Both the position numbers and the translations under genes were made by a program. The notes below the pieces were generated by a model. That model was not told where the DNA came from. It saw only the letters and a program-made list of their open reading frames with translations, and made no database searches. Of a DNA stretch of 6,445 bases, positions 1 to 5,746 are shown piece after piece. Within the stretch, counting starts at the first letter, position 1; each line of letters begins with the position of its first letter. Source of the DNA: Rickettsiales bacterium. GTDB taxonomy: Bacteria > Pseudomonadota > Alphaproteobacteria > Rs-D84. The stretch spans positions 1 through 6,445 of the forward strand of contig JAISGC010000031.1 in the NCBI GenBank assembly GCA_031263295.1. The letters run 5' to 3'.

Positions 1-948
1 GGCCGGAGAGATGGCGTTCACGATATATGGCGCCGGGTCTTCCGAATAAAGTATCACATCGATTTTCTCGCCGTGGCATTCGTTGATGACGGGCTGTATG
101 CGGGTGCCCTTGATGCCGACGGTCATACCGACCGGGTCTATCGACGGGTCGTCCGTGGACACTGCGATTTTGGCATGGCTTCCGGGGGCGCGCGCGACGC
201 TGCGGATTTTAATCAGGCCTTCGTAAATCTCCGGCACTTCCTGGAAGAACAGCCTCTCCATAAACATCGGATGGGTGCGGGTCAGCAGAATCTGCGGCTG
301 GCTGTTGGAGCGCACGACATCCAGAATCAGCGCGCGGACGCGGTCGCCGACTTGCAAGCGCTCGCCGGGTATCAGCTCGTTGCCGCGGATGTATCCCTCG
401 GCCTTGCCGTTCATATCTATGAATACATTGCCGTATTCGGCGCGCTTGACGACGCCGGAAACTATATCGCCGATTGCATCCTTGAACTCCTCGAACTGGC
501 GGCCGCGCTCGGCATCGCGCACGCGCCCGGTCATAACCTGCTTGACGGTTTGGAACGCCATGCGGCCGAAGTCCGGCTCGGGCAATTGGTCTTCGACGAA
601 GTCCCCGATTTTCGGCTCTTTGGAATATTTTTTCGCCTCATCCGTCGTCAATTGCTGGAAGGGATTGTATCCGGGCTCGATGACTTCCTCGGTTTCCGGG
701 TCTAGCACCGGCTGCTTTAATTTGCCTTCGTCGGGAATCACCTCGAACAGGCGGCGGACGATGATGGCGCCGTTTCTGCGGTCGACATTGACTTTGAGAT
801 TCCACTCCTCGCCGTATTTCTGATGCGCGATTTTCTCGATGGCCTGCTCCAAGGCGTCGAATACGACGGCCTCGTCAATCTGCTTTTCGGCCGCGATAGA
901 CTGGATTCCCAACAATAAATCTTGCCGCGGCATCGCTTGAATAGACAT
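1..948 (-). CDS. nusA: Transcription termination/antitermination factor NusA, N-terminal 316 residues (3' end beyond window)
   Basis: NusA binds RNA polymerase and nascent RNA in the cytoplasm and modulates pausing, intrinsic termination and antitermination. Translating the minus strand from 948 gives 316 codons without a stop up to the left edge, so the C-terminal part is missing. The order is an N-terminal polymerase-binding domain (about residues 1-150), an S1 domain (about 160-225, with GDIVSGVVKRAEYGNVFID) and the first KH domain (about 240-310, with EVPEIYEGLIKIRSVAR, GxxG as GIKG 278-281, and GEKIDVILYSEDPA). The N-terminal domain has an acidic, Pro-containing stretch (about 77-117) with the alphaproteobacterial motif DFGRMAFQTVKQV. 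The start is fixed by AAGGAG (960-955) six bases upstream of ATG. In many bacteria rimP precedes nusA; here nusA has its own promoter and faces lptF. Identity is near certain. Confidence 0.97.
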   Translation of the reverse strand, partial: MSIQAMPRQDLLLGIQSIAAEKQIDEAVVFDALEQAIEKIAHQKYGEEWNLKVNVDRRNGAIIVRRLFEVIPDEGKLKQPVLDPETEEVIEPGYNPFQQLTTDEAKKYSKEPKIGDFVEDQLPEPDFGRMAFQTVKQVMTGRVRDAERGRQFEEFKDAIGDIVSGVVKRAEYGNVFIDMNGKAEGYIRGNELIPGERLQVGDRVRALILDVVRSNSQPQILLTRTHPMFMERLFFQEVPEIYEGLIKIRSVARAPGSHAKIAVSTDDPSIDPVGMTVGIKGTRIQPVINECHGEKIDVILYSEDPAPYIVNAISPA

Positions 949-971
949 TATTCACTCCTTTTATTAAAGAA

Positions 972-989
972 GCGGACCTTTCGGCCCGC
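972..989 (-). promoter_or_regulatory. Hairpin with GNRA tetraloop in the nusA 5' leader
   Basis: In the minus-strand RNA the sequence folds as GCGGGCC-GAAA-GGUCCGC: a 7-bp stem with one G-U pair, closed by a GAAA tetraloop. On the plus strand the wobble becomes an A/C mismatch, so the structure fits the nusA transcript better. It is followed by UUCUUUAAUAAA and then the Shine-Dalgarno sequence. The U-run is too broken for a confident terminator. It may be an attenuator or a stability element; the function is inference. Confidence 0.5.
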
Positions 990-1015
990 CCTTAAAATCT
1001 TTCAAGAACCGGTTG

Positions 1016-1044
1016 ATTATAATATTGTTTTTTTGAGATTGCAA
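1016..1044 (-). promoter_or_regulatory. Sigma-70-type promoter of nusA
   Basis: Read on the minus strand, TTGCAA (1044-1039) is followed after exactly 17 bases by a perfect TATAAT (1021-1016). The predicted transcription start is near 1009, giving a leader of about 61 nt before the nusA ATG. The match is strong by sequence; the start site is inferred from spacing. Confidence 0.75.
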
Positions 1045-1053
1045 GTTTATAAT
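1018..1053 (+). promoter_or_regulatory. Candidate promoter boxes for lptF (two alternatives)
   Basis: Two TATAAT boxes lie on the plus strand. One (1018-1023) overlaps the nusA -10 box and would start RNA near 1030, but has no good -35. The other (1048-1053) has TTGTTT (1025-1030) 17 bases upstream and would start RNA near 1060, downstream of the ATG at 1052 and just before the ATG at 1064. The sequence alone cannot decide between them. Confidence 0.35.
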
Positions 1054-2125
1054 GAAAAAACTTATGAAAATCTTAAACAGATATTTTTCGCATCAGGTGT
1101 GGACGGGCTTCGTGGGCTTCGGGTTGGTCCTGGGCGGCCTGGCGTGGATGGTTCAGATTCTTTTGCTGTTGAAGCTGATAATCAGATACGGGGTCGAGGT
1201 CGGCGGATTCTTGAAGCTGTCGGTCTATACAATTCCGCTGTTGGCCAGCATCATCGCGCCGTTTTCGCTGTTCATAACCGTTATGTTTATCTATAACAAA
1301 ATGCTGGAATCGAGCGAGATTGCGATTTGCGGCGCGTCGGGATTGGGCCCTTGGAAAATAGCGCGGCCCGCGATAAAAATCGGCTTTATCGTTATGATCG
1401 CGCATTTCGCGCTGAACCTTTGGGTCGTGCCGAAATCGCAGGAATCGTTCAACCGCGAGCAGTGGAACCTGCGCTTTGGATTGGGGCATATGAAAATCCG
1501 CGAGGGCGCGTTCACCCAGATGACGGACAAGGTCGTGATTTATGTCGAGGCCGCGAAAAACAAGGATATGTCCGGGCTGATTCTGCGCGACGGCCGCGGC
1601 CGGGACGAGCGATATATAACTTCCGAGGTCGGCAAATTGGTCAGCCTTGAAAAGGGCCTGGCCATAGTGATGGGCCGCGGCGGGATGCAGTTTTCGGGCA
1701 AGAGCTCCAAGCTTGTCGGCACATTCGATTCCGCGCAGATGGACCTCGACATTGGCGACGAGACGCAGGGAAGCGGTCTTCGCGCGCGGGCGGTCCCGAC
1801 CGGAGAGCTGATAAAATCGCTCGGGCAATTGAGCAAGCAGACGAAAAAGAATGCGGCGAAACTGGTCTCCGAGGCCGCGACCAGATTCCTGACGCCGATT
1901 ATGAATCTTTTGTTCGTGCTGATTGCGATGGCGGCGTTGCTTAAAACCAATATGTTGCGCCGCCGCGCGAGTTGGGCCGCGGCGATGGCCGCGGCGGCGA
2001 TGGCGGCGGCGGAGACCGCCTTTATGTCGGCGACGGCGTCGGTCGCGATTTTGTCTGGATTTTATTTGATACTCGGCGCGCAGGTCGCGGCCGTAATAGT
2101 TCTGCTATGGATTTTAAGAAAATAA
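1052..2125 (+). CDS. lptF: LPS export ABC transporter permease LptF
   Basis: Member of the YjgP/YjgQ family: an inner-membrane permease of the LptB2FG complex that extracts LPS from the inner membrane and passes it to LptC. The 357 residues match the family's usual length of about 360. Visible are TM1 (about 17-40), TM2 (55-80), the cytoplasmic coupling segment SSEIAICGASGLGPWK (87-102) that would contact LptB, TM3 (107-126), a periplasmic beta-jellyroll-like region (about 127-270) and three C-terminal TM segments (278-354; the fifth is Ala-rich). The motif LREGAFTQM-type run (REGAFTQM, 150-157) plus VVIYVE favours LptF over LptG. The start is uncertain: ATG 1052 has no clear ribosome site, and ATG 1064 gives MKILNRYF, the usual family beginning. 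The 3' end overlaps lptD. No lptG is seen beside it. Confidence 0.9.
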   Translation: MKKLMKILNRYFSHQVWTGFVGFGLVLGGLAWMVQILLLLKLIIRYGVEVGGFLKLSVYTIPLLASIIAPFSLFITVMFIYNKMLESSEIAICGASGLGPWKIARPAIKIGFIVMIAHFALNLWVVPKSQESFNREQWNLRFGLGHMKIREGAFTQMTDKVVIYVEAAKNKDMSGLILRDGRGRDERYITSEVGKLVSLEKGLAIVMGRGGMQFSGKSSKLVGTFDSAQMDLDIGDETQGSGLRARAVPTGELIKSLGQLSKQTKKNAAKLVSEAATRFLTPIMNLLFVLIAMAALLKTNMLRRRASWAAAMAAAAMAAAETAFMSATASVAILSGFYLILGAQVAAVIVLLWILRK

Positions 2126-4110
2126 TTTTTTGCGCGCTTTTTCTCGTCGCGCCGGCCGTGGCCGAGACGCTTGATTATAAGGACATCGACGCGGACAAGA
2201 TAATTTACAACGCGAAAACCGGAGACCTTAAAACCGAGGGCAGGGCGGTTATCACTTCGACCGGCGGCCAGAAGATGACGCTTCGCGACGCGTATCTGAC
2301 AAAGACCGGCGCCGACGGGAACAATATAGTCTTGGAGTGGAGCGAGCGGACGCTTATGACCGCGGAGACTTTGCACAAGGACGGAGACGCGACCGAGGCC
2401 GAGAATATCAGCTATACGGCCTGCCACGGATGCGATAGCTTCGGCGACGCCTGGACGATTCACGCGACGGATATGACGCATGACGCGGTCGAAAAAAATA
2501 TGTATTTCACGAACTTTTGGTTCGATGTCTACGGCCTGCCGCTGCTGTATCTGCCATGGTTTTCTCAGCCGGACCCGAGCGTCAAAAAGCGCACGGGGCT
2601 TCTTTTGCCGCAGGTCGGGACCACCAGCGATATGGGTTCGCGCATAGACATTCCGCTTTATCTATACCTCGACGACAATCACGACGCGACGATAACCGCC
2701 GTGATGCTTGAAAAGGAAAACCCGATGTTTATGGGCGAGCACAGGCTGCTGTTGGAGCACGCCGAGTTCGACTCGACCGGCTCGTTCACGCGGACCGCGG
2801 ACGAATTGGACCGGTGGCATATTTTCAGCCGCGGCCGGATAGACCTTGGCGAAAATATGCGCCTGCGCTTGAACATCAACCGCACTTCGGACGATTCCTA
2901 TCTGCCCAAATACGGATTCGGAAACGACCGGTCGTATCTTGAATCGAACGCGCGATTGGAAGTCTTCGCCGAGAAGGGATACATAACGGCGGGCGCGAAC
3001 ATCTTCCAGGATCTGCGTCAGAGCGGCCGCGCCGGATACATCATTCCGAACGCCAATATCCTGCCGCGATTGCATGGAAAGTATCAGCAGGAAATCGGCG
3101 ACAATCTGTTCGCGCGCTTTTCGGGCGACCTGGTCCGCATAGCGAATCCCGAAAACAGAATCGCCGAAAACCGGATGGTGGGCGAGGCGCGATTGGTCGC
3201 GCCGTTTGACTTGGCATGGTCGCGCTGGACGATTTCTGGCAATATCCGCGGGGACTTTTATCAGTATCAGAATATCGACGCGGCCCCGGTCGGCGAGGCG
3301 TCGCGCCTTCTGCCCAGCGGATACATAGACTGGGAGATGCCGTTCGTCAAAACCGGCGGCGACATTATGCAGATAATAACGCCCAAAGCGCGCGTCACTA
3401 TGCTTGGCAAATCCGAGGGCAGGGACTTTCTGAACATAGATTCGACCGGCGCGATTCTCTCCGATTCGTCTTTGTTCAGCAACAACCGTTATTCGGGCTA
3501 TGACCTGTGGGCGGACGGAACCTATGCGGATTACGGAATAACCTGGACCGGGTTCGATTCCGAGGGCGCGGGCGCCGAGGCCTTCGTCGGCCAGACATAC
3601 GACATCAGCGCGAACTCGCCGCCCGATATAAACAGCGGCTATTATGCGGACGGGCCCTCCGATGTGGTCGCGCGCCTGTCGTTGCGTCCGTCCGAGACAT
3701 TGGATTTCACAAACCGCGTTCGGGTTTTGCGCGGGACGACCAAGACGCGGCACTGGGAGTCCGAGATGAAAATCGGGAATGCAAGCTATCTGACCATGGG
3801 ATATATCTGGGCGGTTCAGTTCGCGACGCAAAACGGAGCCTATGTCCGCAGCCAGGATATTTCCGAGATAACGGCGGGCTTCGGCGTCGGCCTTACGGAA
3901 AGGTTTGCCTTGCAGGGCCGGGGATATTATAATCTGACCGAGAAGATGTTCCAGAAATACGAGGCGGGATTGTATTACCGGCATCCGTGCTATGAGCTGG
4001 GGCTGGTGCATGTTGTCGACAACTCGTCGATATACACCGGCAACGCGGATCTGAACTATCGCGGGCAAAAAGCGTGGAAGTTCAAGTATAATATAAAGAT
4101 GGGGAAATGA
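2107..4110 (+). CDS. lptD: LPS-assembly outer-membrane protein LptD
   Basis: LptD is the outer-membrane beta-barrel of the Lpt bridge and, with the lipoprotein LptE, inserts LPS into the outer leaflet. The 667-residue product begins with a signal peptide (MDFKKIIFCALFLVAPAVA, cleavage near 19/20). An OstA-type beta-taco domain follows (about 22-135), then the barrel, opening with the family hallmark YLPWFSQPDPSVKKRTGLLLP (148-167). Only three cysteines occur: one in the signal peptide, a CxxC pair (C106, C109) in the N-terminal domain and C628 near the C-terminus in HPCYELGL, so an N-to-C-domain disulfide is possible, counting the mature protein as having three. The ATG at 2107 is chosen because it begins the signal peptide; it lies inside lptF (19-bp overlap) and has no Shine-Dalgarno sequence, implying translational coupling. 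A longer open frame starting at 1972 adds only a Gly/Arg-rich stretch and is rejected. Confidence 0.95.
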   Translation: MDFKKIIFCALFLVAPAVAETLDYKDIDADKIIYNAKTGDLKTEGRAVITSTGGQKMTLRDAYLTKTGADGNNIVLEWSERTLMTAETLHKDGDATEAENISYTACHGCDSFGDAWTIHATDMTHDAVEKNMYFTNFWFDVYGLPLLYLPWFSQPDPSVKKRTGLLLPQVGTTSDMGSRIDIPLYLYLDDNHDATITAVMLEKENPMFMGEHRLLLEHAEFDSTGSFTRTADELDRWHIFSRGRIDLGENMRLRLNINRTSDDSYLPKYGFGNDRSYLESNARLEVFAEKGYITAGANIFQDLRQSGRAGYIIPNANILPRLHGKYQQEIGDNLFARFSGDLVRIANPENRIAENRMVGEARLVAPFDLAWSRWTISGNIRGDFYQYQNIDAAPVGEASRLLPSGYIDWEMPFVKTGGDIMQIITPKARVTMLGKSEGRDFLNIDSTGAILSDSSLFSNNRYSGYDLWADGTYADYGITWTGFDSEGAGAEAFVGQTYDISANSPPDINSGYYADGPSDVVARLSLRPSETLDFTNRVRVLRGTTKTRHWESEMKIGNASYLTMGYIWAVQFATQNGAYVRSQDISEITAGFGVGLTERFALQGRGYYNLTEKMFQKYEAGLYYRHPCYELGLVHVVDNSSIYTGNADLNYRGQKAWKFKYNIKMGK

Positions 4111-4115
4111 TTTAA

Positions 4116-4198
4116 CGACTAACTACTAACGACTAGTGACTAGTATCGGCGCGCGAAGCGCGCACATCTGTTAGTCGTTAGTCACTAGTCGTTAGTCG
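4116..4198. repeat. Inverted element of 7-bp tandem units between lptD and surA
   Basis: The left arm is four heptamers, CGACTAA, CTACTAA, CGACTAG, TGACTAG (4116-4143). The right arm is four in opposite orientation, TTAGTCG, TTAGTCA, CTAGTCG, TTAGTCG (4171-4198). The best register is a perfect 18-bp inverted repeat, 4125-4142 with 4179-4196, with a 36-nt loop holding a second GC-rich hairpin. The element fills nearly all of the 100-bp gap and ends 12 bases before the surA ATG, where no good ribosome site remains. As mRNA it would form a strong hairpin without a U-tract, so it is not a classical terminator. Confidence 0.9.
4149..4163. repeat. GC hairpin with GCGAAGC core
   Basis: GCGCGC (4149-4154), GAA, GCGCGC (4158-4163): a perfect 6-bp stem with a three-base loop, placed between the arms of the heptamer element. 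Its centre, GCGAAGC, is known as an unusually stable DNA mini-hairpin. The same core recurs at 5862-5880. Confidence 0.85.
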
Positions 4199-4210
4199 GT
4201 AAAAAACAAA

Positions 4211-4978
4211 ATGAAAGCATTGATTTTATTTCTAGCGTTTATATCGCAAGCCGCGGCGGTGCAAATCGTCGCGAATGTGAATGGTATGCCGATAACGGAC
4301 GCCGATATTACCGAGCGGACCAAGATTATGCCCGCGTCGTTGAACAACCGCGCGGCGGCCCTTGTGGAAATAACCGACGACATAATCAAAATCGAATACG
4401 CAAGGCAGTGGAAGATAGAGCCGACCGACGGCGAAATCGGCGAGGCTTTGGCGCGGGCGAAAAAATCCGGGGACCAGGCGCGGCTGGCGGCGCGGGCCGA
4501 GATAGCGTGGAATATGGTCATCGGCCGGACGATTATGCCATCGATTGTCATAGACGAAAAAGATATAGCCCAGGGGCTCGCCGATTTGGAGCGCGAGCGG
4601 GGGCTGCCATTGGATATTACATTCATCCGGCTGGTCGATGTGCCCGCGGCGTCTTATGACAAATTGACGGCGCCGAAAGATTGCGCCGAGGCCGTGAAAA
4701 TGGCGAAGGGTCTCGGCGGCGCGCCGCAGAAGATGACGATTGTCCAATACGAAATGGCGCCCGAAATAAGGGACAAGATGGCGGGGCTCGCGCCTTTTGT
4801 CTGGTCGCCTTTGGACGGCGGCCGGGCATATCTGATATGCGAAAAGAAAAAGACCGCGGAATGGGGCAAGCTCGACGACATAATAAAGCAGAATGCGGCA
4901 TACAAACGGGCGCTGTTCCAGGCGGACCAGATATTGAAGCAGCTGCGCCGCAAAGCGGCGGTGGTGGGGACGAAGTAG
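4211..4978 (+). CDS. surA: SurA-like periplasmic chaperone, shortened, with degenerate PPIase region
   Basis: SurA binds unfolded outer-membrane proteins in the periplasm and hands them to the BAM complex; LptD is a classic client. The product has 255 residues, much shorter than E. coli SurA (428). It starts with a signal peptide (MKALILFLAFISQAAA, cleavage near 16). A SurA N-terminal domain follows (about 18-118) with VNGMPITDADI, EPTDGEIGEALARAKK and IAWNMVIGRTIMPSIVIDEKDI. Residues about 134-212 resemble a collapsed parvulin domain: only the tail APEIRDKMAGL...SPLDGGRAYLICEKK is recognisable, and the first half with the catalytic region is missing. A C-terminal helix (215-248) closes the protein. 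It probably works as a chaperone without prolyl isomerase activity. Position after lptD supports the assignment. No clear ribosome site precedes the ATG; the repeat upstream may have replaced it. Confidence 0.8.
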   Translation: MKALILFLAFISQAAAVQIVANVNGMPITDADITERTKIMPASLNNRAAALVEITDDIIKIEYARQWKIEPTDGEIGEALARAKKSGDQARLAARAEIAWNMVIGRTIMPSIVIDEKDIAQGLADLERERGLPLDITFIRLVDVPAASYDKLTAPKDCAEAVKMAKGLGGAPQKMTIVQYEMAPEIRDKMAGLAPFVWSPLDGGRAYLICEKKKTAEWGKLDDIIKQNAAYKRALFQADQILKQLRRKAAVVGTK

Positions 4979-4999
4979 GGATTAGGGGATAGGGATTAG
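4976..4999. repeat. Tandem heptamers TAGGGAT/TAGGGGA overlapping the surA stop
   Basis: Three direct 7-bp units, TAGGGAT, TAGGGGA, TAGGGAT (4976-4996), are followed by TAG. The first TAG is the stop codon of surA. No full inverted partner is present; only an 8-bp complement of TAGGGGAT occurs at 5331-5338. The unit length matches the element at 4116-4198. Confidence 0.75.
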
Positions 5000-5021
5000 A
5001 TTTTGCAGAGCATTCCCGCGC

Positions 5022-5216
5022 GCTCCCTCCTGCCCCCTTGTGGGGCGGGATAGAGTTGCTTGGATTTTTGCTATGCAAAAATCCCTAGCAACTCTTGGGT
5101 GGGGGTATGTGCTGTATTTATAAAGGTTCACCCCCACCCAAGATTTTCTAAATCTCGCAAGCTTTGCTTGCTCGATAAGAAAATCTATCCCGCCCCACAA
5201 GGGGGCAGGAGGGCGC
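5022..5216. repeat. Four-armed palindrome with perfect 30-bp outer stem
   Basis: The outer stem is 5025-5054 with 5184-5213, a perfect 30-bp match (CCCTCCTGCCC... and its complement). Inside are three hairpins: 5052-5071 with 5075-5095 (9 bp plus 10 bp, 1/2-base internal loop, TAT loop), 5093-5106 with 5130-5143 (14 bp perfect, 23-nt loop), and 5141-5149 with 5178-5186 (9 bp, with an inner GCAAGC/GCTTGC stem). All four arms begin with the same AGA/TCT triplet, so pairing can shift between arms at the junction. Confidence 0.9.
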
Positions 5217-5223
5217 AGTGCCC

Positions 5224-5292
5224 GCTTTCAGCACCACCCCGCCGCCCATCGGGCGGCACCCCTCCAAGGGAGGGGAACACCGCGCTGAATGC
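5224..5292. repeat. Three-armed palindrome
   Basis: The base stem is GCTTTCAGC (5224-5232) with GCTGAATGC (5284-5292), 8 of 9 paired. It encloses two perfect 7-bp hairpins: GCCGCCC-ATC-GGGCGGC (5241-5257) and CCCCTCC-AAG-GGAGGGG (5259-5275). There is no U-tract after any of them, so none is called a terminator. Confidence 0.75.
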
Positions 5293-5380
5293 CCGTCGCG
5301 AAAACCTAGGAACATATACTTCTTGCGCACATCCCCTACAATTGCGACACTGATTATGCGGATCAGGAAAAAATATTCGC

Positions 5381-5409
5381 TTGACCGAGAAAGCGATTTT
5401 TCATATTAT
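5381..5409 (+). promoter_or_regulatory. Near-consensus sigma-70 promoter of the small-RNA locus
   Basis: TTGACC (5381-5386), a 17-base spacer, then TATTAT (5404-5409). The predicted start is about 5415-5418. A 6-bp inverted repeat, TCGCTT (5377-5382) and AAGCGA (5391-5396), straddles the -35 box and could be an operator; that role is inference. Confidence 0.75.
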
Positions 5410-5414
5410 CAAAA

Positions 5415-5543
5415 GCAGAGCCGGTTGGGATAACTTGCTCGGGGCTGTAACGAGCCCATACAATAGCGGCCCATTGCGATTGAGCGATGTGTCGTAATCC
5501 GCAGCGCAAAAATTATTGCGACCGGGCGGTCGCGTTTTTTTTT
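5415..5543 (+). ncRNA. Candidate small structured RNA, family unknown (6S-like rod possible)
   Basis: A strong promoter and an intrinsic terminator bracket about 129 nt with no ribosome site. The RNA can fold as one rod: closing stem CCGGUUG (5421-5427) with CGACCGG (5519-5525), then AUAA/UUAU, UUGC (5435-5438) with GCAA (5506-5509), GCUG (5444-5447) with CAGC (5502-5505), a large 5'-side bulge (about 5448-5475), and an apical hairpin GCGAUU-GA-GCGA-UGUG-UCGU-AAUcCGC (5476-5502). A closed rod with a central open region recalls 6S RNA, but I cannot match conserved 6S sequence. No SRP RNA GGAA motif, no tmRNA tag frame and no tRNA fold are seen. The closing stem competes with the terminator stem. 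It could also be a leader, though the next gene starts 200 bases past the terminator. Confidence 0.55.
5518..5543 (+). terminator. Intrinsic terminator of the small RNA
   Basis: GCGACC (5518-5523), loop GGGC, GGTCGC (5528-5533), one G, then nine T (5535-5543). This is a textbook Rho-independent terminator on the plus strand. Confidence 0.88.
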
Positions 5544-5548
5544 GCGCA

Positions 5549-5680
5549 ATTGGTCGCGTCTCAACGGACCGCGACCGATCCGGCCCATTCCGGGCCGGTG
5601 TGTCCCCGCTATGGTCGGGGGGCCGCCACGAGCAATCTCGGCGGAGTCATCCTATTGTGTGATTTGTTACCCCCCCGACC
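5549..5680 (+). other. Chain of hairpins between the small RNA and the secreted-protein gene
   Basis: Three stems follow each other. ATTGGTCGCG (5549-5558) pairs with CGCGACCGAT (5570-5579), with one G-T pair. CCGGCCC (5580-5586) pairs with GGGCCGG (5592-5598). GGTCGGGGGG (5613-5622) pairs with CCCCCCGACC (5671-5680) around an inner hairpin (CCGC 5623-5626 with GCGG 5641-5644; CGAG 5629-5632 with CTCG 5637-5640). The first stem repeats the GGTCGC/GCGACC pair of the terminator just upstream. No promoter or coding frame is convincing here; 5681-5740 shows nothing beyond the next gene's ribosome site. Confidence 0.6.
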
Positions 5681-5746
5681 CCAAGGAAATCCATTACCAA
5701 GATTTTTATTTCATCCGGCTCCCGAAACAAAAACAGGGAGAAAGAA

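Larger units (their letters stand above)
5010..5292. repeat. Large compound palindromic element, intergenic
   Basis: This fills most of the gene-free stretch after surA. GCATTC (5010-5015) with GAATGC (5287-5292), and GCGCG (5018-5022) with CGCGC (5281-5285), enclose two nested structures: a four-armed palindrome (5022-5216) and a three-armed one (5224-5292). Short open frames across it have no ribosome sites and consist of repeat sequence, so no gene is called. The layout resembles bacterial intergenic palindromic elements in general; I do not recognise a named family. Confidence 0.7.

Noticed and set aside
73..823. Plus-strand open frames opposite nusA, and 1073-1828 on the minus strand opposite lptF
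   Set aside because: The translations have no domain features, and the opposite strand holds clear NusA and LptF sequence.
1978..2012. GGCGATGG-type near-repeats within lptF
   Set aside because: They are explained by an Ala/Met-rich transmembrane segment in a GC-rich gene; the frame is intact.
1972..2106. Upstream extension of lptD by 45 codons
   Set aside because: It reads through lptF in another frame as a Gly/Arg-rich stretch; the signal peptide begins exactly at 2107.
3545..3560. GGGTTCGATTCC, resembling a tRNA T-arm
   Set aside because: It lies inside lptD and there is no acceptor stem, D-arm or anticodon arm around it.
2662..4068. Long open frame (468 codons) on the minus strand opposite lptD
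   Set aside because: It is the shadow of a GC-rich gene: Arg/Val/Ala-rich, no recognisable domain, no ribosome site, fully antisense to a confident lptD.
4111..4210. Intrinsic terminator after lptD
   Set aside because: Strong inverted repeat but no U-tract follows on either strand; the short A-run before surA is not preceded by a suitable stem for the minus strand either.
4976..5340. CRISPR array
   Set aside because: There are inverted, not regularly spaced direct, repeats and no spacer-like units.
4979..5433. Several open frames of 60-150 codons in the intergenic repeats
   Set aside because: They translate palindromic DNA, lack ribosome sites and show no protein-like composition.
5441..5460. 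GGGGCTG, like the 5' end of a tmRNA
   Set aside because: No GATTCGAC-type sequence, no tag reading frame and no matching 3' acceptor; the locus is far too short.
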